The notes under the pieces were generated by a model, which was given only the letters and a program-made list of their open reading frames with translations, had not been told where the DNA came from and searched no databases. A stretch of 64,000 nucleotides of DNA from the NCBI GenBank assembly GCA_965198895.1, contig OZ240676.1, forward strand, positions 3,968,001 to 4,032,000. The letters are read 5' to 3'. This document shows, one piece after another, positions 9,212 to 20,100 of the stretch. How positions within the stretch are numbered: position 1 is the first letter of the stretch; every line of letters starts with the position of its first letter. Source of the DNA: LMUY01 sp965198895. Lineage in GTDB: Bacteria; Pseudomonadota; Alphaproteobacteria; Acetobacterales; Acetobacteraceae. A program made the position numbers and the translations under genes.

Positions 9212-10392
9212 GCGAGCCGTCGCCGACCGAGCCTGGCGCTGATCTGGGCAGCGCCGGCGCGCCGCTGACGATGCGGCTGCGACCGAGCCGGCCGCCGGTG
9301 ACTCGGCTCTCGCGCAAGGTGCTACTCGGGCTTGGCACCGCCGCGGCAATCGGGATCGGCGGCGCGCTGTTCGTCGCCTTGCAGCCGCAGCGGCAGACCA
9401 CTGGCTCCGAACTCTACAACACCGGCAATCGCTCGACCCCGGACGGGCTGGCCAACTTGCCGCGCGACTATACCGGTTTGCCGCGCAACGTGCCGCAACT
9501 CGGGCCGGCGCTGCCTGGCGATCTGGGTCGGCCGATTTTAGCGGCCGGTGCCCCAGCGCCCGGCATGCCGACACCCGCCGCCGGACCCGATCCCGAGCAG
9601 CAGCGCATTGCGCAGGAGCAGGAGGCCGCACGCACCAGCCATCTTTTCGCCACCACCAATGCTGGCCAAAATGCCGCGCCAAGCGTCGCCCGGGCGTCGA
9701 GCAACCCGGCCGTCGCAGCGGGCTCCGCCAGCGCCGCCGACCTGACCTCGCCGGATCACAAGCTGGCCTTCCTCAATGGCAACGTCGATCGCCGCACCGT
9801 CAGCCCGGATCGCATCGATTCGCCCGCGAGCCAGTATCTCCTCCAGGCCGGCGCCGTCATCTCGGCGGCACTGATCACTGGTCTGCGGTCGGATTTGCCC
9901 GGCCTGGTCACCGCCCAGGTTACCGAGGATGTCTACGACAGCCCGACCGGCCGCTTTCTGCTGATCCCGCAGGGTGCGCGCCTCGTCGGGCAATACGACG
10001 CCCAGGTCGCCTTCGGCCAATCCCGCGCGCTGCTGGTCTGGAACCGCCTCATCATGCCGAACGGGCGCTCGATCGTTCTGGAGCGCCAGCCGGGCGCCGA
10101 CGCCGAGGGCTACGCCGGGCTCGAAGACGAGGTCGACAACCACTGGGGCATGCTGTTCAAGGCCGCGATCCTCTCGACCATCCTCAGCGTCGGCGCCGAG
10201 GCCGGCACCAGCAACAACGAGAACTCCCTCGTCCAAGCCCTTCGCCAGGGGGCGTCGCAGAGCTTCAGTCAGGTCGGCGAGCAGGTCGTCGGGCGGTCGC
10301 TGAACGTCCAGCCGACGATTACAATCCGCCCGGGCTTCCCGGTCCGCGTGATGGTGACCCACGATCTCATCCTCGAACCCTACCCAGCGTGA
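9208..10392 (+). CDS. trbI: TrbI, VirB10-like channel protein
   Basis: A 394-aa protein starting at GTG 9208, overlapping the trbG stop. It has a short cytoplasmic N-terminus, one membrane helix (VLLGLGTAAAIGIGGALFVA), a long Pro/Gly/Ala-rich periplasmic spacer, and a VirB10 beta-barrel domain (SQYLLQAGAVISAALITGLR, FLLIPQGARLVGQYDA, WNRLIMPNGRSIVLER), ending in PTITIRPGFPVRVMV. VirB10-type proteins span both membranes and gate the channel. Intact and of usual length. It is followed 11 bases later by the DUF2274 gene, the customary end of this operon type. Confidence 0.92.
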   Translation: MSEPSPTEPGADLGSAGAPLTMRLRPSRPPVTRLSRKVLLGLGTAAAIGIGGALFVALQPQRQTTGSELYNTGNRSTPDGLANLPRDYTGLPRNVPQLGPALPGDLGRPILAAGAPAPGMPTPAAGPDPEQQRIAQEQEAARTSHLFATTNAGQNAAPSVARASSNPAVAAGSASAADLTSPDHKLAFLNGNVDRRTVSPDRIDSPASQYLLQAGAVISAALITGLRSDLPGLVTAQVTEDVYDSPTGRFLLIPQGARLVGQYDAQVAFGQSRALLVWNRLIMPNGRSIVLERQPGADAEGYAGLEDEVDNHWGMLFKAAILSTILSVGAEAGTSNNENSLVQALRQGASQSFSQVGEQVVGRSLNVQPTITIRPGFPVRVMVTHDLILEPYPA

Positions 10393-10403
10393 GGTAACCG
10401 ACC

Positions 10404-10640
10404 ATGGCGAAGCTGAAGCTCGGCGCGATCGTGGACGACAAGCCGGTCAAGCTCACCGTCGAACTGTCTGCCGTCCTCTATCGCGATCTCGTCGCCTACG
10501 GGCAGTTGCTCGCGCATGAAACCGGGCAGACCGGGGTTGAGCCAGGCAAGTTGATCGCACCAATGTTGGCCCGGTTCATTGCAACAGACCGAGCTTTCGC
10601 CAAACTTCGGCGCCTGGCCACGAGCGTACCAGGAGTTTAG
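10404..10640 (+). CDS. DUF2274 protein, terminal gene of the trb operon
   Basis: A 78-aa protein starting MAKLKLGAIVDDKPVKLTVE and containing LYRDLVAYGQLLAHETGQ, with PGKLIAPMLARFIATDRAF near the end. This matches DUF2274, a small protein regularly found after trbI in alphaproteobacterial conjugative elements. Its appearance (a beta-strand followed by amphipathic helices) suggests a DNA-binding or regulatory role, but the function is not established. The last few residues end abruptly, with no conserved neighbour downstream. Confidence 0.75.
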   Translation: MAKLKLGAIVDDKPVKLTVELSAVLYRDLVAYGQLLAHETGQTGVEPGKLIAPMLARFIATDRAFAKLRRLATSVPGV

Positions 10641-10757
10641 ACTGTCCCCGGCGAATTCCACAGATGGGACGTGCCTCCACCTTCCCCACTGCCGTTCAAG
10701 TGGGGGAGCCGCCGCAGGACCGCTACAATGTCTCTGACCAGGATGCGGCTTGAAACC

Positions 10758-11000
10758 ATGGCAATTAACCTCTCGATCAAGAACGTTCCCGACCACCTCG
10801 TCCGACGGCTGCGGGAGCGCGCGCAACGGAATCATCGCTCGCTGCAAGGTGAGCTAACGGCGATCATCGAGACCGCTGTCCGGGGGGAAGGGCCTGCCAC
10901 GCCGGCCGATATCCTCGACGAGATCCGCGCGCTTGGGCTGCGCACGCCCGCCGAGTCGGCAGCCATAGCTCGATACGGCCGTGGTGATGTGAAAGAATAA
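10758..11000 (+). CDS. FitA/VapB-like ribbon-helix-helix antitoxin without a toxin partner
   Basis: An 80-aa protein from ATG 10758: MAINLSIKNVPDHLVRRLRE, then AQRNHRSLQGELTAIIETAV. This is the FitA-type Arc fold, with an N-terminal beta strand for operator binding and a C-terminal toxin-binding tail. In complete modules a PIN-domain toxin follows at once. Here the stop at 11000 is followed within about 25 bases by the 3' end of a convergent gene, so no toxin fits. It is probably a remnant left at a junction between the trb cluster and the defence cluster, or it regulates a toxin elsewhere. Confidence 0.7.
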   Translation: MAINLSIKNVPDHLVRRLRERAQRNHRSLQGELTAIIETAVRGEGPATPADILDEIRALGLRTPAESAAIARYGRGDVKE

Positions 11001-11023
11001 ACTATGACCGGGTTTGATCTCTC

Positions 11024-12301
11024 CTACATCCCCTGGGCCTGCTCCATAGAAGCGCCGGCCGCCTTGAATTCGTTGTAGGCCTTGTCCCAATCCACGGCCG
11101 GAAATGCCTCACGGAGACGATCCATGAAATCTGGCTTGTTCAGCGTCTCAAAGGTAACGTCCTTGTAGGTTTGTTCGAGTTCCATCTTTTGGATCAATTC
11201 CTCGGCTGTCGGGAATACGCCGTCCAACTTCTGATTTAACCAACGGCGCACATCGTCGTCAGTCGGCTCAGACCGCAGCAGTTGACCGCGGAATTGATCA
11301 GGCGGGTCCTCACGAACCCGCGGGGCGTAGTAGGCGATCACCTCGTTACGAGATTGATCTAGCGTTTCTTGCAGTTTTGCCTTCACCTCGCGCTGAAACT
11401 CCTGAAGTTTCGATCGCAGTTCTGCAAGTCGCTGCTCAAATAAAGGCTTTTGCGCCTTGAGCAGGACGCGGCCATGGTCCTTACCGAGCGATGGCGTGAA
11501 GTTCTTGCGAATGTCGTTCAACGCCTCCTCGATATGCTTCGACGACAGCGTGCCTTCGCGCTCGATCAGGTCGAAGGTGGTGTTGAAGCGGGACTGGGCG
11601 CCTTCCGGAACACCGAGATTCTGCATGACCTTGGGAATTGCGAGCCGGCGGCGCTGAATCGCAGCGCCGGTCAGGCGAACCTCGACATACTGAAGATAGG
11701 GCTCAAAGACCCTCACCTGCCGTGCGACGTCGAACTGTACAGGCGGCGCTTCTTTCAGGCGGTGCTCGACTTCGACGAATTGAGCCTCCGGCACATTGTC
11801 CGATCGCACCTCGACCGCTTGGACGCGAATCCGTTCGCGCTCATCGAGCGATTTCGCCATCGCCATTGCAAAAGCCTTGGCTGTCGGGGAAAGGCGAGCG
11901 AGCGCCTCCCGGACTTGATCCGGTGACAGGCGGAGTGCGTTTGGCGCGTCGGTGTCCCGGCGGTCCGCCTCCAGATAGCACGCAATCGGCGTGAAAATAT
12001 ACCCTTGCTCGTCAACGACCAGAAACCCGGTACGCAATCCGGGTGTCGAACGCACGGTGATTCCGGCAGCGCGCAATGCTACCACCGCAGCCAGATCTCC
12101 AAAACCCATACGCATGACCCGCTCATCAAAATCCAAGATGACTGTTATGAGCTCTGGACCAAGGCGTTTGGCCACAAGGGCGATCGCCTCTGCCGCCGGC
12201 TGCTGGATCCCTGGTGCCGCATAGCAGACGGAAGCTTGCGCGTCGGCGACGCAACGCGCGATTCCGGACGAGTCCAGCGACAGGAACATGGACTGAATCA
12301 T
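11024..12301 (-). CDS. PLD-like-fold protein with coiled-coil C-terminus, last gene of the defence-like operon
   Basis: A 425-aa protein not assigned to a named family. The N-terminal 130 residues resemble one lobe of a phospholipase-D-like fold that lacks a clear HxK motif: VILDFDERVMRMGFGDLAAV, GFLVVDEQGYIFTPIACYLE. The middle contains a DNA-repair-like linker, and residues about 270-330 are strongly charged and helical (AQKPLFEQRLAELRSKLQEF), probably a coiled coil. The start overlaps the stop of the upstream PLD gene (ATGA at 12298-12301), so the two are likely made together and may form a heteromeric nuclease. Function is inferred only from the operon. Confidence 0.6.
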   Translation of the reverse strand: MIQSMFLSLDSSGIARCVADAQASVCYAAPGIQQPAAEAIALVAKRLGPELITVILDFDERVMRMGFGDLAAVVALRAAGITVRSTPGLRTGFLVVDEQGYIFTPIACYLEADRRDTDAPNALRLSPDQVREALARLSPTAKAFAMAMAKSLDERERIRVQAVEVRSDNVPEAQFVEVEHRLKEAPPVQFDVARQVRVFEPYLQYVEVRLTGAAIQRRRLAIPKVMQNLGVPEGAQSRFNTTFDLIEREGTLSSKHIEEALNDIRKNFTPSLGKDHGRVLLKAQKPLFEQRLAELRSKLQEFQREVKAKLQETLDQSRNEVIAYYAPRVREDPPDQFRGQLLRSEPTDDDVRRWLNQKLDGVFPTAEELIQKMELEQTYKDVTFETLNKPDFMDRLREAFPAVDWDKAYNEFKAAGASMEQAQGM

Positions 12302-13611
12302 TGCGCCTTGTCCTGATCGCTGGGTGACTTGGGCCGTTCCAAACTGCGGCGGCGAAGGGAGAACAGGATAAATGCCTCCGACTCAGGTGTGGACTCCCAA
12401 AGCGCAATCTGTCGGGGATCCGAGGTCGAAGTTTTCGCGCGCTTTAATCCCCGGACACGTTGCCAAGGCAGGTCCAATCGTCCCGACTGCTCTAACGGCA
12501 TCAGCGACGGGGGGTTTTCAGATACCTCAGCGCCAGGCTCCTCGGGGGCCAACGTGCCTTCGGGGTCGTAGATCGGCGCCCAGGCGATTTTTCCTGGATC
12601 AAACAAGTATTCGTAGTCACGCGCTATGCCACCCTCCACCCGCACCCGGACCTGCTGCATCCCCGAGGCTGTCGTCGGCCGAAAAGGCGCAACGGTTCGT
12701 TTTAAGTCCGGATACCGGCGGTTATCGATTTGCCAGTCTGCGCGGAGTTCAATGCCGCCCCGTCCGGACTCGATTCCCTCCACCTTGCAGGATAGCCGCG
12801 CAGTCGCTGCGCCCAGCGCGGCGAGGGCAATGGCCGCCGACGCAGGTAGGGCTGAAAAGAGATAGATATGGACTTCGGCTTGCATCGACTGGATACGGTC
12901 AAGAGCCTCCGGTATCTCGAAGTAGATGATCTCGCCAGGCCGCGGCTTCGCCCCGCTTGCGCGCGCGGCGAGGACAACAATAGTGCGCATGTTTTCGGAA
13001 TCTTTCGGGAGGTCGGAATTGGCCTCCACGTAAAGACCGTCGATGAACTGCATCGTCCACCAGGCATAGGCTTCCTTCATGCCGGGGTCGTACTGCACGG
13101 CTTGCCGCGTGGCCTCGGCAACATGTTGCCGGAGTGCGGCAAATTCGGGCGCTGCGGCTGGCCCCTCTAGCAGCACGCCGGCTTCCCCGTTGAGGCCCTT
13201 TAGGGCGAAGCCGGTGAGGTTATGTGAGCCCACAAAGGCCACAGCCACCCCTGCGCCCATCTCGAGGAGGTAAACCTTGCTGTGCAGCATGGGATGATAG
13301 CGGTGGAACGGATGTTTGACCGTTCCGCTCGGTCGTGTGTGCCCCAGATGTACGTGTAGTGCGCCGGGCGAAACGCCGGCCAGGACGAGCCGGTCAAGCG
13401 CGTCGAAGGCGCGCCAAGTGCCGGCGCCGACGACGAGGTTGGTGAGCTTGCCCGGATGGACTTGGATCGGCGCTGCTATTGCCTCGATTCCCTCCACGGT
13501 CATGAAGCCAGCGACAAGGGACGCCGACGTACACCGCTTGAGGTGGTCGCGAAGTAGCGATGCGATCTCGTGCTGCGGCCGGCCGAACAGAACCTTGACG
13601 CTAACGCTCAT
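12298..13611 (-). CDS. Phospholipase-D-superfamily protein (HKD-type nuclease candidate)
   Basis: A 437-aa protein. The PLD signature is visible at residues 110-131: HSKVYLL (His110, Lys112) followed by GSHNLTG (128-134), with an acidic residue at 143 in NGEAGVLLEG. Only one such motif is clear, so activity would need a dimer or a partner such as the adjacent PLD-like protein. The C-terminal 230 residues are beta-rich and unassigned. It lies 50 bases after the methylase on the same strand. PLD-family nucleases occur in several methylase-plus-helicase defence systems (for example DrmC in DISARM), but the gene complement here does not match that system. Confidence 0.72.
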   Translation of the reverse strand: MSVSVKVLFGRPQHEIASLLRDHLKRCTSASLVAGFMTVEGIEAIAAPIQVHPGKLTNLVVGAGTWRAFDALDRLVLAGVSPGALHVHLGHTRPSGTVKHPFHRYHPMLHSKVYLLEMGAGVAVAFVGSHNLTGFALKGLNGEAGVLLEGPAAAPEFAALRQHVAEATRQAVQYDPGMKEAYAWWTMQFIDGLYVEANSDLPKDSENMRTIVVLAARASGAKPRPGEIIYFEIPEALDRIQSMQAEVHIYLFSALPASAAIALAALGAATARLSCKVEGIESGRGGIELRADWQIDNRRYPDLKRTVAPFRPTTASGMQQVRVRVEGGIARDYEYLFDPGKIAWAPIYDPEGTLAPEEPGAEVSENPPSLMPLEQSGRLDLPWQRVRGLKRAKTSTSDPRQIALWESTPESEAFILFSLRRRSLERPKSPSDQDKAQ

Positions 13612-13660
13612 CCGCAGGTCAAACCCCGCTGGGGTTGGGCCATTTCATCGATCGTCATTT

Positions 13661-16600
13661 TCAAGCCTCTGCTTCTGTGACCACAAAGGCCCCAGGCCAA
13701 CCACCATGCTCTTCGATAGAGGCATCGATCTCGCTGATAAGCCGAATAGTTTCCATCACAGCGAAAATGATTTTCTGATATTGGGCGATATCACCGGCTG
13801 AAAGTCGACGGTCCCTTCGGTCCTTCAACCATTTCTCACACACTCGATAACCCCCTATGTGGAAGTTCCATGCCGCCTCCGGAACACCAGAAAAGCCGAC
13901 GTGGCCAGGAACGCTCGCTTCGCCACGGCGCGCGGCCGGGGCGTCAATCCAAATTGCTCCATCGGCCCATGCAATTCGCTCAACGATCGGTCGGGTGGGG
14001 CCAACATAGGTAATTTTAGTTAAATCGCCTTTCGGCGCCGCAAGAAGATGAAGTTCGATCAGTTGATGGCCAAGGAGGGCAAGCTTCCCAAACAAGTCAC
14101 GAGAAGGGGTGGCGGGAACTTTAGCAAAGTCACTCTTGAGGAGGTCTGCATATCGCTGCCGATACGCGGGTGAGTGCAAAACTGCATAAATAAAATCGAA
14201 AACCTCATTTGGCCCGAAGTCAGGATCCTTCGTCGCCTCACTGTTGCCTCCCATGTATCGAGACTTCTTTTCTGACCAATTTAGTTTTGTGGCCTTGGTC
14301 AATGATCGCACGAATGCGGTCGACAAGTTTGCGCGTGCTTTGGTGGACGGCCATTCAGGCGCCAACCAAAGTGGGAAAAGATAGTTTACCTCTTTAAGAG
14401 ATACTGTGTGATGCTGAATTGGCAAATCAGAACAAAATACGTGCTCCCACCCACGCAGAATTTCTGTTGAACGTGGGATTGAAATCGCAATGTTTTTAGT
14501 GTCTATCATATGCCGAGAAACACGCTCGCGGCGATGAACAGCTACGTGCTTGTTGTAAACTGTCCAACGGATATCGAACGGCCTATATAGAATTCTTTGT
14601 ATCTGTGACTGCCAGTCTTCCTTCTTGAGCGCCTTTTTTTGCCTCTGTATAGTTCCACTGACTTTGTGAGCAAAGAGTGAAATGATCTCTTGCGTCTGCC
14701 TCCGATTTACTTGCTAGCAAGAGTTCTACTTTTTCAATCTGCTCCTGCTTAGAAAAGGAGATTGCGAACTCGTCCTGCGTCGTAACGATACCGGGTGCGG
14801 GATCTCCATTTTGGTCAAAAATTTGAGGAAGCGAGAGGAAGCCATTGTATTCCTCCTTAAGAGCAGCATCGCGGCTGGCAAATATTAACTCAGGAGGAAG
14901 TGGAACGATGCTGGTGCTGACAACCTTCCCAGCCGTGTTTCCGGCTAAGGTGGTTAGCTTGCTTGCTTCTAGACCGAGCAGGTCACCCCTTTGAACAGTA
15001 GGCTTACTGTCCGCCACGCGACCGGGAGCGCGCGTAAGCAATGAAATTGCAACATCCTGTTTTATCTGGAAGACGTTCTCGTCCTTCGAACCGTCTTCAG
15101 CTCTGTCCTTCTTATTGGCATTACCATGCAGGTCAATAACCGAGAGATGAGAGAATGTTTGGAGAAAATGACCACGCATGCCCTTAAAGGTAGGATTGTC
15201 GAGCAATGCGTGGTTCGTAATAAATCCAATTACCCCGCAGCCCGTAAGCTCAATCTGATATTCGGAAAATCTAAGAAACTTGACGTAATCGTCCTGAAGC
15301 CACTTTGCTTGGCCAGGCTTCTGAAGATCCGCTTAGCCCCGCTTATAATCGTAGACTTTATCTACGATGAACGGAACATCGTTGTTCTGGCTATGTCCGG
15401 CATAGGGCGGGTTGCCGACAACGATCGTAAACCGCGTATGTTGCTTGATCTCATTTACCGCTCGCGCTTCCTCAGCGAGGGCTGGTAGAACTCCCGCCAA
15501 TCGCTGCTGGCCAACAGCCGAGGAAGCCTCGAGTGCGTTCGTCAGAAAAATCCGCGCTCTTTCATCGCTTTCAAAACGATATCCGGTCTCGAAGAGTTTC
15601 AGCCCGACTTTAAGATGTGCGATTGCATACGGAGCCATCAGCAACTCGTAGCCGTGTAAGCGGGGCAGCAGATGCTTAGGGACATAGTCGTTCCACAATG
15701 ACCGAATTTGCGACTCGCTCTTGCGCTCGGCTTGCCACTTCTGGCGCATAGTCGCCTCAATTATCGCTATAACCTCGACCAAAAAGGTACCTGTGCCGGT
15801 CGCAGGATCAAGGATTTCTACGAAGGGTTGGCTCGGTTGAACACCGGCAGGAATCTTAATCTTTGGAAATCGCTGTGCTACCTCGGCCCAAGTGGCCGTG
15901 TCAGCGAGGCCGTCGGCTAAACCGAACTCGGTTCGCAGCACGTTATCCACGGACCGAACAATGTAGGACACAACGGGCCGTGGGGTATAAAAAACGCCGC
16001 GTTGCATGCGCCTATGGGCGTCGTACTCGGAAAGAAAGAGCTCGTAAAAGTGGATGACGGGATCCTCCAAAGGATTCCGGTCGCCAAAGTCTCTGATGAC
16101 CGCTTCCATATTTGCGCGGTCGAGGAGAGCAACTACCTCGCTGACTCCCAGCTCATCGAAGTCAATACCGGGACCGCCCGCCTTGCCACGCCGTCCTCCA
16201 ACATGCAGAAACGTCTGCATCAACTCGCGCAAAAACGGGTTGGTTCTCATATGGGCCGCGAAGTCGTCCGCTGTTCGCGCCTTTGGGTCAGCGATGCGGG
16301 AGGATAGCAGACCGTAAGCGATCGTCTGGGCGTACATATCGGCGAAGCCGGCCGCGTCCAGGTCATGCACCAGCGTGCTCTGGAACGCCTTCATCAAGAC
16401 CGTAAGGGGACCCTTCGCGCTCTCGATCGCAAGGGCTGTTCCGATCCGATCGCGAATAGCCCGCGCTAGTTCGGCCAGGCGGACGGAGAGGTCGCGGGAG
16501 GTGGTGATGACCTCCCGGTGTCCGAGCGTGAACGCTGCTCGCCAGGCCTTCCGCCAGGCCTTCGCATCGTCATCGTCCTCTGGCCATGCCAGATCGCGTG

Positions 16601-17105
16601 TCAGCCGCTCGGCGACATCGTCGAGGTGCAACGGCGTGTCCAGGTTGTCCCAGCCCAGCACCTTCAACGTCGGCAGGTCGGCACCACCCTCCGCCGTCGA
16701 GAAATGCGCAAAGCTGATATGGCGGGCATCGCCCTCTCCATAGTTAGAGACGAACAGCAGGTCGTCCGCCGCCCAAGCGGCAAGTTCAGCAGCTTTCGCG
16801 GTAGCGCGCTTCTTCAGCACCACCTGGCTGAGGATCCGGCGCAGCGCCACGACCGGTAGGCGCTTCGGCTCGAACTTGACGAAGAAAATGCCCCACGGCT
16901 GTCCGGATGCGAGCGGCCGAAGGCGCTTTATCTCCTCAATTTTAGCGGCATTTTTCGCATCAATGCCCAGTTCCTCGGCGGAATAGTCGAAGGTCAGGTC
17001 CTCGAAACTATCGGCGCCGATTGGCCAACCCATCTCGTCCCGGAGGTATTTGATCAGGGAGCGGAAGGTACGAATTGCCCCGAGCTGTGCGTGGCGGCCG
17101 GTCAT
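13661..17105 (-). pseudogene. ISP-type N6-adenine DNA methylase, broken by one stop and one frameshift
   Basis: One ancestral gene of about 1147 codons. Residues 1-590 (17105 to 15333) include GVFYTPRPVVSYIV, methylase motif I DPATGTGTF (433-441) and catalytic NPPY (565-568). A TAA at 15333-15335 interrupts the frame just after DKVYDYKRG. The same frame continues (FLQTFSHLSVIDLHGNANK) to an A7 run at 14634-14640, where one extra A shifts it. The last part (about 14.6 to 13.66 kb; MIDTKN from 14509) holds the target-recognition-like C-terminus (FDFIYAVLHSPAYRQRYADL, LGHQLIELHLL) typical of type ISP enzymes. No nuclease domain is seen; the helicase overlaps its start by 4 bases. The 3' half is visibly more AT-rich than its flanks. 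Confidence 0.8.
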
Positions 17106-20100
17106 TGGTTGCCCTCATTGAGTTCCATCCAGCAGCGAAGCGCAGGCTTGACCCCAATGGGTGCGTCGATGCGTTTCAGGTAGGTGTTCTTCATATGCCG
17201 CTCGATCTTGCCCCGGATATCTAGCAGCGTCGGTTCGTCTTCGTTGCAGATCCGCGGGGTTGTGGGCTTGGACTGAATGCTGGCGACGATATCGCCCGGC
17301 TCCTCCAGAATGGCCTTGCGGTCGATGTCGTAGAGGTACCAGCGGGTGATCCCCGCGGCTTCGGTAAACTCGCCAAGCACGCGGTCGAGTGCTGGCAGCG
17401 CGTAGCAGAAGAAGACGCCGCGCACGCCCCTCGCTGGCCGCTTCCGGCCGCTAAATACTCCCCCCGGCAATTGGCGCAGCCTCGCCTCCAGAGTGGGGTC
17501 AGCCTTCAGCAGCGCCTGGTACTCGAGGTGCATGTCCTCGATCGCGGTGCGGGTGCCTTCATAGGCCTGATTGAAATCGCGCAGCGCCGCGTAGTCGTCG
17601 TCGGGGGTCAGCAGCTTCTTTCCCTCGATACCCAGGGTCCTGGAAATCAGCAGCACCTTGCGGGTTACAGTGGTGTAAAGGCTTAGCAGGGCGTTGAGCT
17701 CATCTGGCGGCAAGACATTCCAAAAGCTGACCTTACCGCGAGACGAGGCAACTTCTGGGTGGTCCGCGTCGAGCTGTGCTTCCACGGCCGGATTCATCCG
17801 TCGGTCGACGCGGCCGATGCGCTGCATCAAGCGCACCGGGTTCCAGTGGATGTCGTAGTTCATCATCCGAGACGCGTCCTGAAGGTTCAGGCCTTCTGAG
17901 AGCACGTCGGTGGAAATGAGGACGCGGATTTCCGGCCGGCCGGCGGCTTCAAGCGCTTCCGAGGTCTTGCCGTTGTAATAGGGAGAGAAGCGCTGGATGA
18001 TATCGGCGCGGTTTCCCTTGGTGGCGCTATCCACCTGGCCAACGCCGTCGATGCCGGCGGCGATCAGTTGCTGCTTCAGGTAGCGGGCGGTGTCGGCGAA
18101 CTCGGTAAAGATCAGGACCTTTTGGCCGACTAGCTCCTTCGACTTCAACAGGCGTATCAGCTTCTTGAGCTTATCGTCGTGCTTCGGTTGGAACTTCTGT
18201 GTCTCTTCCAGAAATTTTGTAATTTCAGCGAGGTCAAGGAGAGTCTCGTTGATCATTCCTGGTACGTCGTACTCCGTGCGATCGAGCTTCTCGATGGCCG
18301 CCAGCATTTCCTCGGGAACGATGTCCTCATCCTCCGGGTCCTCACCCTCCTCGGCCCAAAAGGCCGAGCGCCGATTCGTGATGTAGTCGAGGGTCTTGGC
18401 ATTCTGAGCCATCCAACGTTGCAGGAGGCTTTGCTCGCTGCCGGGCTCACAATTCTTCTTCAAGAAGGCCAAAAGTTTCTGCAGCAGTCGATCGCAGGAT
18501 AGCTCGAAAGCGGCAACTGAACTTTCAAAACGCTTCAGAAAGCCAGTGCGAATAAGTCCAACTACCTGCTGTTGCCGTCCCTGCTCCAATTTATCGATGC
18601 TCTGGTCCGGTCCCTTATACCAAGCCAGTGGATAATACATCGGCAGTGTGAACAGAGGATTCGACCGGGAGAAAGCTGCCTCAAAGATTTCGAGCAGGCG
18701 GCCATAGGTGGCACGAATGGAGTAGTCAGCGACCTGCGGTGCTTTGCGATCCGGAAAGACTGCTGCCTGTCCCGTCTCGCGGATCTGGCTTTCGCGGGCA
18801 TAGCCACGGCTGCGCTGCACAACGAGGCTTTCGAAGACCCTGTCGGCGGAAAGTAACCGTTGGGCATCTGCCATCTCTTCAGACACATCGGCCACATCGT
18901 GTCCAACGTTCGCGCGAAGCGTCTTCTCAAGGTTATTGGAATGCGCGCGGAAATTGTTCACCCCAAGCGTCCGCGCAAAAAATGCATCGTCTCGGCGGGT
19001 AAAGAGCTCCGCCATGTGACGGAAATCAGCCAACCGATTGTTGATTGGCGTCGCCGTTAGCAGGAATGTCGTCTTCGAGCGCGCCGCGTTGTCCAGCAGG
19101 TCGTAGAGCCGGTAGTAGCGGGAAGGCTCACGCGTCTCATCAAGCGCACGACGACCGGGATTCCGAAAGTGATGCGCCTCGTCGATGATGACGACGTCGG
19201 CAAGCTCGGCAATTCGGCGAAACCGCTCGGGGAAGTCGCCCTCACGGCCAAGGTCGGTATGGCTGAATACAGCGAGATTGCTGAAATCGGCACCGCCGCC
19301 AATGTGCGGCAGCCACGTGCGGAGATGCGGTTCCCACACTCCTTCCTTCGCGGCTTTCGGTGCAAACAGAACAACCCGCTTGCCCTCATGCAAGATCATT
19401 CGCTCGATCAGCATCAGCCCGACGAAAGTTTTTCCCAGTCCGACGCCGTCACACAGAAAAGCGCCGCCGTGCTGGCGGGCAATCTTCAGCAGCGCCCAAT
19501 ACGCTTCCTTCTGGTAGCGATCGAGCTTCGGGAAAAGGCGTGATCGCGTTTCGTCCCACTCGTTGTCGGTGAGCTCATGTCCCCGGAAAAATTCCTGTAA
19601 TGCTTTCCCATAGATGTCAAATGGCGTGTAGGACTGAACATGGCGTTCGATTGTCTCAATGACCTGGTCTGTCACATCGGAGGCTTCGCTCCAGTGTGAC
19701 TCGTACCAGGCTTGAAGTCGCCGGACCTGTGGAGCGGGTTGAACCTGGACATTAAGCTCGACGTTCGTCGTGAGCCCGGCCATGGTGAAGTTACTGGAGC
19801 CGACCAGCGCGCGTGAACCATCGGCGTCGTCACGCGCATGAGTGATATATGCTTTGGCATGGAATTTTGCCCGGTCGTAAATGCGACACTCGATCTGGCG
19901 GGTGTGCAATGCATCCAGGATCGACGGAACCTTTCGCAGAAATGGATTTTCGGCTTTGTCGGCTTCCAGGCTCTGGTCCAAAACGTCCAGCGTTCGTTTG
20001 CTGACTGCTTCGAGAAGCGCCTTCCTGCTCCGGTATGTATGGTCCGCGCCCATTAAGATCCGAATTTTTCCGAGATTCTGCCATTGGCCATTAAGCGCAA

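Noticed and set aside
14634..14640. Programmed -1 ribosomal frameshift at the A7 run in the methylase gene.
   Set aside because: Rejoining the frames needs a +1 (or -2) change, not -1, and an additional stop lies upstream at 15333-15335, so programmed frameshifting is unlikely.
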